DNA from: Mycobacterium sp. 1100029.7
Lineage (GTDB): Bacteria > Actinomycetota > Actinomycetes > Mycobacteriales > Mycobacteriaceae
Length of the DNA: 64,000 nt
Direction: 5' to 3'
Assembly (NCBI RefSeq): GCF_001665235.1
Contig: NZ_LZSC01000053.1
Coordinates: 62,001 to 126,000, forward strand
The notes beneath the pieces are model-generated. The model was not told the origin of the DNA, did not search any database, and worked only from the letters and a program-made list of their open reading frames with translations. Both the position numbers and the translations under genes were made by a program. This document shows positions 52,901-60,953 of the stretch, one piece after another. The first letter of the stretch is position 1. Each line of letters starts with the position of its first letter.

Positions 52901-54068
52901 TCGCCAGCCGTAGGCCGTTGCGGTGGACGAGTTCCAGCTCTCGGCGAGACGTCTCGTCGATGCCGCTGGTCGGGCTGCGCAACTCGTCGACCGGACCGAG
53001 AATCAAGCTGAGCGGCGTGCGGAATTCGTGGCTGATATTCGAGAAGAACGTCGTCTTTGCCCGGTCCAGGTCCGCCAGCTCCTCGGCCCGCTGTTGCTGA
53101 GCTTCGTAGCTGCGCGCGCTGGCCACGCCCGCGGCGATGTAGCCGGCGACCAGCTCGACGAAGCCGCGGTAGCCGTCGTCGAGCTGGCGATACCGGTTCA
53201 GCCCGGCCACCAGGAACCCGACGGGCGGCCCGCCCTGCTGCACCAACGGCACCACCAGCGCCTGCGTCGGCGGCTCCGGCCACGCGCCGGTGGGCAGATT
53301 GTCGGAATTGCCGTCGAGTTCGATCAGCTCGATGGCGCCCTGCGCCAATCTTTCGATGGGCCAGGCGGAAAGGTTGCCGGACGGCAGTATTTGCGGCGCT
53401 GCGGGATGTCCGGGTGCGATTCCACTGACCCCGGCCAGCAGCGCCTCGCCGTTGTCGCCGAACAGATAGGTCATCGAGAACGGAAGGTCGTACGGGTTGT
53501 TGGCCAATTGCCGGGCGGAGAAGTCGAGCATCTGGCGCTCGGTGCGCACGACGCTGGGATCGGAGCCCAAGTCGCGCAGAGTCGCCATCCGACGCTGCGC
53601 GATCACCCGGTCGGTGTCTTCGCGGACCACGCAGAGCATTCCGACGACGCGGGCGTCCTCGTCACGCAACGCGCTATAGGAAAAGGTGTGGTACGACTCC
53701 TCGGGATAGCCGGACCGCTCGATGACAAGTAATAGGGCCTCGTCCCACGTCGCCTCCCCAGTCGCCAATACGCTTTCGATGCGTGGACCGATGTCGTTCC
53801 AGATTTCGGCCCACACCTCGCTGGCCGGACGGCCCAGTGCCCACGGGTACTTTCGGCCCAGGGTGTCGCGGCGATATGCGGCGTTGCAGAAGAACGTCAG
53901 CTCCGGACCCCACGCCATCCACATCGAAAAGCGGGACGACAGCAGGATGTTCACCGCCGTGCGGAGACTCTGCGGCCATTCCTCGACGGGTCCGAGCGGG
54001 GTGGACGTCCAATCAACGGCGGCTAGGTCGAGCCCGATCTCCTGGTCTGCCCGGAAAACCACTGCCAT
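49932..54068 (-). CDS. Hybrid histidine kinase - receiver - PAS - PP2C phosphatase - RsbW-like ATPase
   Basis: A 1378-residue cytosolic signalling hub. It has an N-terminal PAS at ~20-150 and a GAF at ~165-320. HisKA carries the phospho-acceptor His347 in ISHEFRTPL. HATPase_c contains NLLSNALKFT and GSGIGLALV (~458-560). The receiver has Asp674 in LISDVMMP, and a second PAS spans ~755-870 and a second GAF ~880-1015. The SpoIIE/PP2C domain has metal ligands Asp1057 (GGDWYD) and Asp1075 (GDCVGHG), and the C-terminal RsbW-like ATPase shows AVANAIEHGYRDD and GRGIGLMRGL. All key residues are present. Mycobacterial Rv1364c is a shorter relative lacking the kinase/receiver part. It is paired with the STAS gene downstream. 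Confidence 0.93.
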   Translation of the reverse strand: MAVVFRADQEIGLDLAAVDWTSTPLGPVEEWPQSLRTAVNILLSSRFSMWMAWGPELTFFCNAAYRRDTLGRKYPWALGRPASEVWAEIWNDIGPRIESVLATGEATWDEALLLVIERSGYPEESYHTFSYSALRDEDARVVGMLCVVREDTDRVIAQRRMATLRDLGSDPSVVRTERQMLDFSARQLANNPYDLPFSMTYLFGDNGEALLAGVSGIAPGHPAAPQILPSGNLSAWPIERLAQGAIELIELDGNSDNLPTGAWPEPPTQALVVPLVQQGGPPVGFLVAGLNRYRQLDDGYRGFVELVAGYIAAGVASARSYEAQQQRAEELADLDRAKTTFFSNISHEFRTPLSLILGPVDELRSPTSGIDETSRRELELVHRNGLRLAKLVNTLLDFSRIEAGRIRARFEPVDLATVTADLASVFRSAIDRAGLAFIVDCPPLDEPVYLDREMWEKVILNLLSNALKFTFEGSITVRVSRDDTHAIVTVTDTGIGVPGSEIPRLFERFHRIENARARSTEGSGIGLALVKELVGLHGGSIAVDGKEGVGASFVIRMPFGAAHLPTDEISAPPAAAPVPGLIAEPYVQEALRWLPRDAGAVEPDTSATAMMTAVAPTGNDGERTRVLVADDNADMREYLTHLLRTSGYHVSGVTDGDEALDAIRAQAPDILISDVMMPRLDGLQLLSALRSDPRTAALPVLLLSARAGQEASIEGLLAGADDYLVKPFAAAELLARVRANVELSRLRSHHTRWRNALVDSLQEGFFVCDDQGAVIEINAAFTEILGYGPEGLPYHAAHPWWPSADTEPEARRQVEVVFEQLVHQAQGTFTAPVIHRDGHRLWVAASFNHVDDPDTGRRIMVGTLRDVTTEHYVVQTQVALAGLNQQLAQAETLDDTLQGAAEELRGTWNARRVLAATFARDAASDAAPALICAGEPCDWARLSPRHRQLIESLRDSDLLTTISGEPGTAGISLQHPRGVLVVWVDLSEQRPFTAEDHNLLKVLGGRLSQGLHRVYQLDEQRETALALQHAMLGPTTLPEGFAVRYRPASHPLQVGGDWYDLVDLEDGRIALIVGDCVGHGLAAATVMGQLRSACRALLLDRPSPSAVLAGLDRFAARLPGARGTTAFCAVLTLATGELAYSSAGHPPPVMVHADGTATQLEGGHGLPLAVRVEWARPEARATMPARTTLLLYTDGLVERRGHSIEEGITTATDLIQGGRSLALDDVADHLMVRLEPGGGYPDDVAVLLYRQPAPLAMKFEADVEHLAPSRAALRSWLTQAGVEPGQIQDVLTATGEAVANAIEHGYRDDAEGTVSLRATAIVDALQVTVVDSGTWKKPRTIPGHNRGRGIGLMRGLMEDMTIHSSEAGTTVHLYARIT

Positions 54069-54265
54069 CCCTTCCGCATGTGTTCAGACCAAAGGCGGTC
54101 GCCTGCCACTACCCGTTGCGGTTCCTTTCAAGAAAATCATTTCCCGCGTTCGCGCCGCCAGCTTTTCGCTGGATAGCGCGCAACTATGCCGTTTGTGCGG
54201 GCGGGCGGCTTCGGTAAATGGCTTAGCCGGTTTGCGCGCGCCTGCTTCTTGTCTGGTCGCTCGTG

Positions 54266-55198
54266 TTACTTAGCCAATACCGCGCTGTAGTAAACGGTGT
54301 CGGCCACCGACACCGAGTCGTCGTCGTGCGGGATGGACGCGAGACCGTTGTCGGCCAAGAGTTGTCGCATCGCGGTGCCGACCGACGTCCAGCCAAGCTG
54401 CTGCAGATGAGCGGCGACGTCGCTGCGCTCCCCCTCGAAGCCGAGGTCGGTGAAGTCCAACTCGAGACCGTGCTCACGCCACTTGGCGCTAGCCTTGCGC
54501 ATCAGCTCGCGTGCGCGTTCCTTGTCGATCTGCGGCCGGTCCGGGGTGGCTTCGCAGGCCAGCCGACTACCCGGGGCACTGAGCGCAGTGATGTTGTCCA
54601 ACAACGCGTCCTGGGCGGCCGGCGGCAGGTACCCGAACAACCCTTCGGCGATCCATGCGGTGGGCCGGCTCGCATCCAGACCGGCGTCCCGCAGCACGGT
54701 CGGCCAGTCCTGCCGCAGATCGATGGCGACCGTCCGCAGCTCGGCCGTCGGGGTGGCGCCCAAGCCGGCCAGTGTGGTGGTCTTGAACTCAATCACCTCG
54801 GGTTGGTCGATCTCGAACACCGTCATGTCGTCGGGCCACGCCAGTCGGTAGGCACGCGCGTCGAGACCGGACGCCAAGATGACGGCCTGGCGGATACCGG
54901 CCTCGGTGGCCTCACGGAAGAACGTGTCGAAAAAGCGGGTGCGCGCGGCCATCGCGTCGGGCATGTCACCGAGCTTCCAGCTCGACTCGTGGTAGTCGAC
55001 GTCGGCGGCATCGATCTGCCCATCGGCCCACCGGGTGAAGAAGTCCACACCGACGGCACGGACCAGTGGTTCGGCGAACCGGTCCTCGATCACGGGATTG
55101 TCGGCCTTGGTGGCGATTGCCCGGGCCGCGGCGACCATTGTGGCCGTCGCGCCCACGCTGGTGGCCAGGTCCCAGGTGTCGTTGTCTGTGCGTGGCAT
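54266..55198 (-). CDS. TIGR00027-family SAM-dependent methyltransferase
   Basis: About 310 residues. DTWDLATSVGATATMVAAARAIATK, EDRFAEPLVRAVGVDFF, AVILASGLDARAYRLAWP and EIDQPEVIEFK repeat the signature of the paralogue at 28.7-29.6 kb. The acceptor is unknown. ATG 55198 has GGAG 9 bases upstream. On the same strand a TATACT -10 element lies at 55240-55235, about 40 bases before the start, so this member has a normal leader. Confidence 0.88.
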   Translation of the reverse strand: MPRTDNDTWDLATSVGATATMVAAARAIATKADNPVIEDRFAEPLVRAVGVDFFTRWADGQIDAADVDYHESSWKLGDMPDAMAARTRFFDTFFREATEAGIRQAVILASGLDARAYRLAWPDDMTVFEIDQPEVIEFKTTTLAGLGATPTAELRTVAIDLRQDWPTVLRDAGLDASRPTAWIAEGLFGYLPPAAQDALLDNITALSAPGSRLACEATPDRPQIDKERARELMRKASAKWREHGLELDFTDLGFEGERSDVAAHLQQLGWTSVGTAMRQLLADNGLASIPHDDDSVSVADTVYYSAVLAK

Positions 55199-55334
55199 GC
55201 GCCTGTTCTCCAATGCTCGAAGGATTACTTAGTCAGTATAATGAAATGTTCGGTGTGACGCCGAGGTCGGAAAATGATCGGGCCGAGAGAAACACTGGGC
55301 TGCGGCCGACGACGCTGGCAGGGTGGCTGTTCGT

Positions 55335-55408
55335 GCGGGTGTGGCTGAGCGGCTAGGCAGCGGCCTGCAAAGCCGTATACACGGGTTCGAATCCCGTCAC
55401 TCGCTCCA
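55335..55408 (+). tRNA. tRNA-Cys (GCA anticodon), CCA encoded
   Basis: The acceptor stem GCGGGTG pairs with CACTCGC with one G-U pair. The anticodon loop CTGCAAA gives GCA. The T-arm is ACGGG-TTCGAAT-CCCGT. The mature body is 71 bases ending in discriminator T at 55405, and CCA is encoded at 55406-55408. No integrase or duplicated tRNA 3' end is seen nearby. Confidence 0.95.
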
Positions 55409-55415
55409 CGGACCG

Positions 55416-56555
55416 TCAGGCATTGGGAGTCACCAGGAATTTCTCGCCGGTGGCCCGCTTGACGTACGCGTTGAATGCGTCGGGCTGCAGCATGCCGGCA
55501 AGTGAAACCTCGCGGGTGTAGCTGCTGGCAAATGTCGTGGTCAGTTCCGCCGCAACTCGAGCGCGAAGCCTGCCCAACGTCTCGGCGCCGGCGTTTTGCA
55601 GGAAATAGGTGAGCAGCCATCCCCCAAGACCCCAGGCCATGCCGAACTTCCGGTTGAGCACGGTGGGGCCGGTGTCCAGGGACCCGTAGATGTAGACCTG
55701 CTTGTGCGTCTGCGACCCGTAGCGCGAGTACTCCGTGGCGGTCGAACTGGCCGCCTCTTCCATCGCGTTGAGGATCTGGCCGGCCAGCGTGCCACCGCCG
55801 GTGGCGTCGAACGCCAGCGTCGCCGAGGTCGCCTTGAGCGCATCAACGAGGTCCGCCTGGAACGACGGTGCTGTCGAGTTGAGAACATGGGTCGCCCCGA
55901 GCGACCTCAGCAGTTCGGCTTGGTCGGGCTTGCGGACGATATTGACCAGCGGTATTCCGTCTTTCAGACAGAGCTTGACCAGCATTTGGCCCAGGTTCGA
56001 CGCGGCGGCCGTGTGCACGAGGCCCGAATGTCCTTCGCGGCGCAGGGTTTCGGTCATGCCGAGCGCCGTCATCGGATTGACGAAGGACGAGGCCCCGTCC
56101 CTGGCCGTGGCCGATTCGGGCAGGACCAGAACTGCGGACGCGTCGATGGCCCGGTATTGGGAGTACATCGTGCCGCCGGCAACTGCCACCGTTTTGCCGA
56201 CGAGTGCGCGGGCCGCTTCGGAGGTTCCCGCGGCCACTACGGTTCCCGCGCCCTCGTTGCCCACCGGAAGGGACTTGTCGAGTCGCGCCGACAACGCGCC
56301 CAGCGAGTCCTTGCCAAGGGAGGCGGTGACGACGGGACGCTCGGGTGTGCCGTCGACCGTCGCCGTGGCCAGGTCCGCGCCGGCGGTGAGCAAGCCCAAG
56401 TCGGAGGGGTTGATCGGTGACGCCTCCACCCGTACCAGCACCTCGTTGGCGCCAGGGGCGGGAACGGGAACGTCGTGCAGCGAGATTTCCAGCGTGCCGT
56501 CCGACGTCACCAACGAGCGCAGCTCCAATGCTGTGTCGGGCAGATCTGCGGTCAT
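55416..56555 (-). CDS. MDR-superfamily oxidoreductase (quinone-reductase-like, zinc-free)
   Basis: A 379-residue medium-chain reductase. The N-terminal catalytic fold is EVLVRVEASPINPSDLG. The dinucleotide region is GHSGLVHTAAASNLGQMLVKLC, with IVRKPDQAELLRSLGATHVLNS following. No catalytic or structural zinc Cys clusters are seen, placing it with NADPH:quinone or enoyl reductases. The substrate is unknown. GAGGAA lies about 8 bases before ATG 56555. It lies convergent to tRNA-Cys, ending 7 bases from it. Confidence 0.85.
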   Translation of the reverse strand: MTADLPDTALELRSLVTSDGTLEISLHDVPVPAPGANEVLVRVEASPINPSDLGLLTAGADLATATVDGTPERPVVTASLGKDSLGALSARLDKSLPVGNEGAGTVVAAGTSEAARALVGKTVAVAGGTMYSQYRAIDASAVLVLPESATARDGASSFVNPMTALGMTETLRREGHSGLVHTAAASNLGQMLVKLCLKDGIPLVNIVRKPDQAELLRSLGATHVLNSTAPSFQADLVDALKATSATLAFDATGGGTLAGQILNAMEEAASSTATEYSRYGSQTHKQVYIYGSLDTGPTVLNRKFGMAWGLGGWLLTYFLQNAGAETLGRLRARVAAELTTTFASSYTREVSLAGMLQPDAFNAYVKRATGEKFLVTPNA

Positions 56556-56608
56556 GGGCTGTTCCTCGTTCCTGTTGGGTGTGCTTGATGGGTGAACGCC
56601 GAAAGCGG

Positions 56609-56995
56609 CTAAAGATCTTCCGGGACCGCGTTCAGATAGAACCATCGCCCGGCGCGGCGCTCGAAACGACTGCGCTCATGCAGGGAACCGCTGTTGCCCG
56701 CGGACTCGAACAGGGCCGTGAATTCCACTTCGCCGGACGCGTCATCCGGGCCGCCCGCAACGGTGTCGATGACATTCAGGCCGATCCAGGTGATGTGCGG
56801 GTCCACGCTCACGTCCGCTGGACGGGTGCGTGGGTGCCAGGTGCGGAACAGGTAGTCGGCGTGGCCGCGGGCGAATGCCGAGTAGCGCGACCGCATCAAT
56901 TCCTCGGCCGTGCGGGCCTGCGAATCACCGTCGTGCAGCGGCCCACAGCAGGCGCGATAGCCGGCGCCGCTGCCGCAGGGGCATGGTTCGTTCAT
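56609..56995 (-). CDS. YchJ-family SEC-C motif protein (UPF0225)
   Basis: A 128-residue protein. The N-terminal zinc SEC-C motif is CPCGSGAGYRACCGP, with four Cys. An NTF2-like YchJ domain follows (MRSRYSAFARGHADYLFRTWHP ... RFERRAGRWFYLN). Function is unknown; SEC-C zinc knobs bind partner proteins or ribosomes. It sits 20 bases downstream of the MoxR/VWA operon on the same strand and may be read through from it. Confidence 0.88.
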   Translation of the reverse strand: MNEPCPCGSGAGYRACCGPLHDGDSQARTAEELMRSRYSAFARGHADYLFRTWHPRTRPADVSVDPHITWIGLNVIDTVAGGPDDASGEVEFTALFESAGNSGSLHERSRFERRAGRWFYLNAVPEDL

Positions 56996-57015
56996 GCCAC
57001 GAGCCTGACAGAGTG

Positions 57016-57741
57016 TTACGGCGACGCAGCGTCCTGCAGGACCTGTTGCAATTTGTCGAGCGGGTCGCCATCGGCCGGGTCGAGCCGTCGCGGTGGAATC
57101 TCGCGGCCGTCGGGTGCGACGGTCGGCAGCAGCAGCGGCGGTGGCGGAGGTGGTGCCGCCAGAGGCGGGGGCGGTGGCGGTGGCGTCGCGGGCGACGGGG
57201 CATTGAGTCCACTCCTCTTGGCCGCCAACCGGTTCGCCGTGTCGTGGCGAATGGCCCGGCGCTGCTCGTCTGAATCGTTGTTGCCGAAAAAGCAGCCTTG
57301 CGGAGCGGCGTCGACGACGGCCTGTGCACTGGCGTAGCGGTCCTCGGCCCGCGTCCGATCACCGGAGGCCGCGGCCCGGTCGCCTTGCGTTTCCCGGACC
57401 AGTTCCAGGTTGACCCGCACCGGGCACGAGCTCGCGGTATCGGTGTGGGCGAGCGCGACGGAAAACTGGGTGTCGGCGTCGTCGAGTCGGCCGTCGAGCA
57501 CGGCCGCGGCGCCCGCGGCGAATGGCGCCTTCGCCGGTTCCACCACATTGACCACGCCAAGAACTGCGGCATCGGCGCGCACCGCGTTCGCGTCGCCGTG
57601 CGCGAAGGAGGATGCAGCGGAATCCCCTGCCACCACAACGGCAATCAATTTCGCTAGCACCAACAACGCGACGACGGTCAACGGGGCCGAGTAGATCAGC
57701 AGCCGCCGCCGCAGCCGCAGTCGCGCCGGTTGCCGGGTCAT
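57016..57741 (-). CDS. Membrane-anchored hypothetical of the MoxR/VWA operon
   Basis: A 241-residue protein. An Arg-rich start (ARLRLRRRLLIYSA) and one membrane segment (PLTVVALLVLAKLIAVVVA) are followed by a helical, TPR-like domain (AAVLDGRLDDADTQFSVALAH, VNLELVRETQGDRAAASGDRTRAEDRYASAQ). A Pro-rich tail (PPPPPPPLAAPPPPPPLLLP) ends it. No family name is recognised. Its ATG overlaps the stop of the VWA-like gene (ATGA), so it is the last member of the translationally coupled set. Confidence 0.72.
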   Translation of the reverse strand: MTRQPARLRLRRRLLIYSAPLTVVALLVLAKLIAVVVAGDSAASSFAHGDANAVRADAAVLGVVNVVEPAKAPFAAGAAAVLDGRLDDADTQFSVALAHTDTASSCPVRVNLELVRETQGDRAAASGDRTRAEDRYASAQAVVDAAPQGCFFGNNDSDEQRRAIRHDTANRLAAKRSGLNAPSPATPPPPPPPLAAPPPPPPLLLPTVAPDGREIPPRRLDPADGDPLDKLQQVLQDAASP

Positions 57742-58652
57742 GAGGCCAGATCCCGTCGGGCGATGCGGCCGCGGCGGAATTCGCGCACCGAGAAGTAAAT
57801 CTCGGCGAGCAATAGCACGGCCGCGAGCAACGCGGGCAGCCAGTACAGCTCGGTGCGTTCGGCGGAGGCGCCGGAGTGCGGCGCGTCGGGCAGTGCGAGC
57901 CGCAAGGGCTGACCGGCATCGCGGTGCACATACGGCACGCCGAGTTGCGCTGCGATATCACGTAATTCGGACTCGTCGAGTGTGTCGCTGCGCCCATAGC
58001 CCAGTACCGTGCCACCGGCGACCGACCCTTGCACCAGATTGAAGTCGCCTTGGGGTGCACGCGAGTTGGGCGTACCGGAACCCAGGTACAGCACCACGTT
58101 CCGCGATCCCGGGTACTGCTGCGCGGCCTGGATCAGCTGGTAGCGCAATACAGTGCCGGCCACGGCGGCGTCGACGTCGGCACCGGTTTGGACGGAGCCG
58201 AGAGCGGCGATGGTCGGGCGCAGACTCCAAGTGTCTTCGGACAGCGGCCACTCCAGCGAGGCCTTCGAATCCGAGACGATCAGCGCATACCGTGCCGCCG
58301 GGTACTGCTTGATCACAGCGGCGACGTCGTCGCGCATCCCCGCGATCCGTTCGCGGTCACCGTAATCCGCGACGCTCGTCGCCGACGACCGGTCTACGAC
58401 AAGGAATACGTTGAGGTTGGCGCCGGCCGCCGTCGTTGCCCCACGCGGGTTTTCGGTTTGCCACACCGGGCGGGTGGTCGCCGCGATGAGCAGCAGCACC
58501 GCCACGGTGACTGCGCCCCAACGCAGTACGGCGCGGCCACGTCGACGCCCCGCCGATTGCAGCACCCGCCACAGCGCCACCGACCGCGCCAGGACAAGCG
58601 CACCGGCGACGACCGCGAGGATCGCCCAGGGCAGCAGCGGCTGAAACGTCAT
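57738..58652 (-). CDS. VWA-like membrane protein (MoxR operon, degenerate MIDAS)
   Basis: A 304-residue protein. Two N-terminal membrane segments (PWAILAVVAGALVLA, WGAVTVAVLLLIAA) and one C-terminal segment (LYWLPALLAAVLLLAEIYF) flank a von Willebrand A-like domain beginning NVFLVVDRSSATSV. The metal motif D-x-S-x-S reads DRSSA, so the second Ser is missing. Such BatA/BatB-like proteins work with MoxR ATPases in assembly or metal insertion into partner complexes. It is coupled to both neighbours by 4-base overlaps. Confidence 0.82.
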   Translation of the reverse strand: MTFQPLLPWAILAVVAGALVLARSVALWRVLQSAGRRRGRAVLRWGAVTVAVLLLIAATTRPVWQTENPRGATTAAGANLNVFLVVDRSSATSVADYGDRERIAGMRDDVAAVIKQYPAARYALIVSDSKASLEWPLSEDTWSLRPTIAALGSVQTGADVDAAVAGTVLRYQLIQAAQQYPGSRNVVLYLGSGTPNSRAPQGDFNLVQGSVAGGTVLGYGRSDTLDESELRDIAAQLGVPYVHRDAGQPLRLALPDAPHSGASAERTELYWLPALLAAVLLLAEIYFSVREFRRGRIARRDLAS

Positions 58653-59653
58653 CGGCGCAACACCAGAAGTGCCACCGAGAGCACGGCCGCCGCGAACAAC
58701 GCGATCGCCAGCGGTACCGCCGGCGCGTCCTGGACGTCCGCGGTCACGACGGTGCCGTCGGCTCGGCGTGCCGGTGGGGCGTGCGTGCGCATCTCGTGCA
58801 GTGCCGTGGTCACCGACGTCGATCCCGCGGCGGCGTACCGGCCGCCGGTCTGCTCGGTGAGTGCTTTGAGCGCACTGCTTGCCGGCGACGGGCCCGTGTC
58901 GATCACGTTCACCTGGGCCCTGGTGCGCTCGGCGAGGGCTCGCACACTGGCGTCGCTGAACAGCGCGGCACGCTGCTCCCCGGCGGCGCGAAGATCCGGG
59001 GGCCCGAGGTAGATCACCGACCGCCGGTGCGTATCGCGGTCCTCGTCAGCGGGAAACCCGGAGAGACACAGTGCGAGAACATCATTCACGCTTGCGGCGT
59101 AGTCGGTGTAGGGCACCGTCGGTGCGAACGACGCCGATCGCGCCGGGGGCGCGCCGAGGTACTCGTCGAATTGCGCCACGGCATACTGATGGTCGCGAGT
59201 CAGCGGTATCACCCGGCGGTTGGCCGATGTCAGGCCGACACGTTGTGCCGTCGGGGATGCGGCGGCCTGGCGGGCGAAGTAGTCGAGCAGCTCAGCCGTC
59301 GACGGGTCGGTGACCGGCTGCCCGACGCACAGCATGATGTCCTCGGGGTGGGCGGCATCGAAGTCGTCATTCGCCGCCGACGGACGGGCCGCCGCCCAGG
59401 TGGCGGCGCCGAACATGATCGTCAGCACCACCAGCGTCACGATCGTGGACAGCGACCGCAGCCGGGCGATCTTCGCGTACTCGGGCAACCGGGTCAGCCG
59501 GGCGACGTTGGCCAACGGACGCAACTGCCTGCGGGCAGCGGTCATCGACAGCAACGCCGCCAGCGTGACCACGGCGACCAAGCAGGTCACGCCGGCGAGG
59601 GCAATCGGCCACCACTTCAGGTCCACGAACGGATCAACTCCCGCGCTTGGCAA
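58649..59653 (-). CDS. VWA-like membrane protein (MoxR operon), MIDAS lost
   Basis: A 334-residue protein. Membrane segments lie at WPIALAGVTCLVAVVTLAALL, STIVTLVVLTIMFGAATWAA and the C-terminus (VPLAIALFAAAVLSVALLVL). The central domain starts EDIMLCVGQPVT where a VWA metal motif would be, and lacks the D-x-S-x-S residues. It ends with VNVIDTGPSPASSALKALTEQTGGRYAAA, a typical VWA closing strand. The TTG start at 59653 overlaps the upstream gene by 37 bases; GTG 59626 with GGGAG upstream is an alternative. Confidence 0.8.
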   Translation of the reverse strand: MPSAGVDPFVDLKWWPIALAGVTCLVAVVTLAALLSMTAARRQLRPLANVARLTRLPEYAKIARLRSLSTIVTLVVLTIMFGAATWAAARPSAANDDFDAAHPEDIMLCVGQPVTDPSTAELLDYFARQAAASPTAQRVGLTSANRRVIPLTRDHQYAVAQFDEYLGAPPARSASFAPTVPYTDYAASVNDVLALCLSGFPADEDRDTHRRSVIYLGPPDLRAAGEQRAALFSDASVRALAERTRAQVNVIDTGPSPASSALKALTEQTGGRYAAAGSTSVTTALHEMRTHAPPARRADGTVVTADVQDAPAVPLAIALFAAAVLSVALLVLRR

Positions 59654-60090
59654 CTCGCGTCCGCGACGTCGACGTCGGTCTCGGCGTTGAATTGCCCGTC
59701 ACTGAGCCGAATCAGCAGCGGCGCGGCGGCGGCCAGATCCCCGCCGGCGATGGCGCCGACCTGTAGGTACTGGGCCCGCGCACCCGTCACTTGGTGCAGG
59801 AAGCTGCGCACCGTGCGGCTGATCGCCGCGCATGCCGCCGGAGCCGATACATGCCCGGCTGTGTACTCGTCGGTGATGCGCTGCACGCGGCGGGCGAACC
59901 GGTCGCGAATCAGCCGGGCATGCAGCCGCCGCACGACGGGGATGCGCCGCAACCGGTGCGACGGCAGTGTCCATACGAAAACACCGGCGTACCAGCAGAT
60001 TATGCCAACAGTCAGCAGCGCGGCCAGCCACAGCCATGACGACGAGTACGGCTGCGGACCGAACACGTGGCGCAGTAGGTCATCCGGCAC
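59617..60090 (-). CDS. Membrane-anchored hypothetical of the MoxR operon
   Basis: A 157-residue protein. One membrane segment (WLWLAALLTVGIICWYAGVFVW) is followed by an Arg-rich cytoplasmic helical domain (RIPVVRRLHARLIRDRFARRVQRI). Size and place between DUF58 and VWA genes match the DUF4381-like members of MoxR operons, but sequence identity to that family cannot be judged by eye. It overlaps both neighbours. Confidence 0.72.
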   Translation of the reverse strand: MPDDLLRHVFGPQPYSSSWLWLAALLTVGIICWYAGVFVWTLPSHRLRRIPVVRRLHARLIRDRFARRVQRITDEYTAGHVSAPAACAAISRTVRSFLHQVTGARAQYLQVGAIAGGDLAAAAPLLIRLSDGQFNAETDVDVADASCQARELIRSWT

Positions 60091-60946
60091 GCGCGGCCAC
60101 CTCGGTCAGACGGACAAGTTCGCGACGAATGTCCTTGCCGGCGGCGATGGTTGCATGCGCAATCGCGTGGGCGGTCAGGAACGCATCGAGACGATGGCGG
60201 CGGGTCTGCTCAGCGCGGCGGTACGCGGCGACGACTCGGGGGCCGAGATCGGCGCCATTGAGGACGAAACGACCGGTGGCGACGTCGTAGCCGTCGGTGT
60301 TGTCGGGGCCCACCGCGGGCATGTCCGACACCATCGCCCACATGAGGTCGTGGCGTCCGCTCAGCCGGGCGAGCACTTCGTTCAGCCGATCGTCGACTTC
60401 GGGCTCGTCGGACACCACGATGATCAGCATGGTGTGCCGGTAATGCGTTGCGACGTAGTCGAGTTGGGCGGTGACATCGCTGGGGCCGGGTTCTGCCGTG
60501 GTGTGCTGATACCAGCGGTGCAGCAGCCCCTCGATGTGCGACTCGCCGCGCTGCTGCGGGATGTTCACACAACCGCGGCGGTCGCCGTAGACCATGCCGA
60601 TCTGGTCGGATCGCCGCAGCCCGATCAGCCCTACCGCACCCATGACGTGTGCGGCGATGTCGCGTTTGCACTCACCGCTCGGGGCCAGCGCCGACATGTT
60701 GCGACCGGCATCGGCGACGAGCAGGATCTTGTGGTGCTTCTCCGAGACGAACCGTTTGATGAGCACGCCACCCGAGCGTGCCGAAGCCTTCCAGTCGATG
60801 TCCCGGACGTCGTCGCCGGGAACATAGGGACGAAGATCGTCGAATTCCATGCTGCGCGTATGCAATAGCGCGTAGCGGCCGCCTTCGAGCAAGCCGCGGG
60901 TGTCGGTGCCGAAATGCGCCTTGGCGCGGTTGAGGTGCTTGCCCAA
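60080..60946 (-). CDS. DUF58 protein (MoxR operon)
   Basis: About 288 residues. The DUF58 signature is MEFDDLRPYVPGDDVRDIDW followed by KASARSGGVLIKRFVSEKHH. It is followed by a VWA-like core (ILLVADAGRNMSAL, DQIGMVYGD). DUF58 proteins accompany MoxR ATPases in chaperone-like modules. TTG 60946 is preferred because TGAGG lies 5 bases upstream. ATG 60973 is in frame but would overlap moxR by 20 bases. Confidence 0.85.
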   Translation of the reverse strand: MGKHLNRAKAHFGTDTRGLLEGGRYALLHTRSMEFDDLRPYVPGDDVRDIDWKASARSGGVLIKRFVSEKHHKILLVADAGRNMSALAPSGECKRDIAAHVMGAVGLIGLRRSDQIGMVYGDRRGCVNIPQQRGESHIEGLLHRWYQHTTAEPGPSDVTAQLDYVATHYRHTMLIIVVSDEPEVDDRLNEVLARLSGRHDLMWAMVSDMPAVGPDNTDGYDVATGRFVLNGADLGPRVVAAYRRAEQTRRHRLDAFLTAHAIAHATIAAGKDIRRELVRLTEVAARAG

Positions 60947-60953
60947 GATGACC

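Noticed and set aside
54069..54265. SigF-type promoter before the hybrid kinase gene
   Set aside because: A GGGTA-like hexamer exists on the minus strand, but the upstream GTTT element is missing at the right spacing.
55335..55408. tRNA-Cys as an integration site of a genomic island
   Set aside because: No integrase gene, no duplicated tRNA 3' end, and flanking genes are ordinary chromosomal ones.
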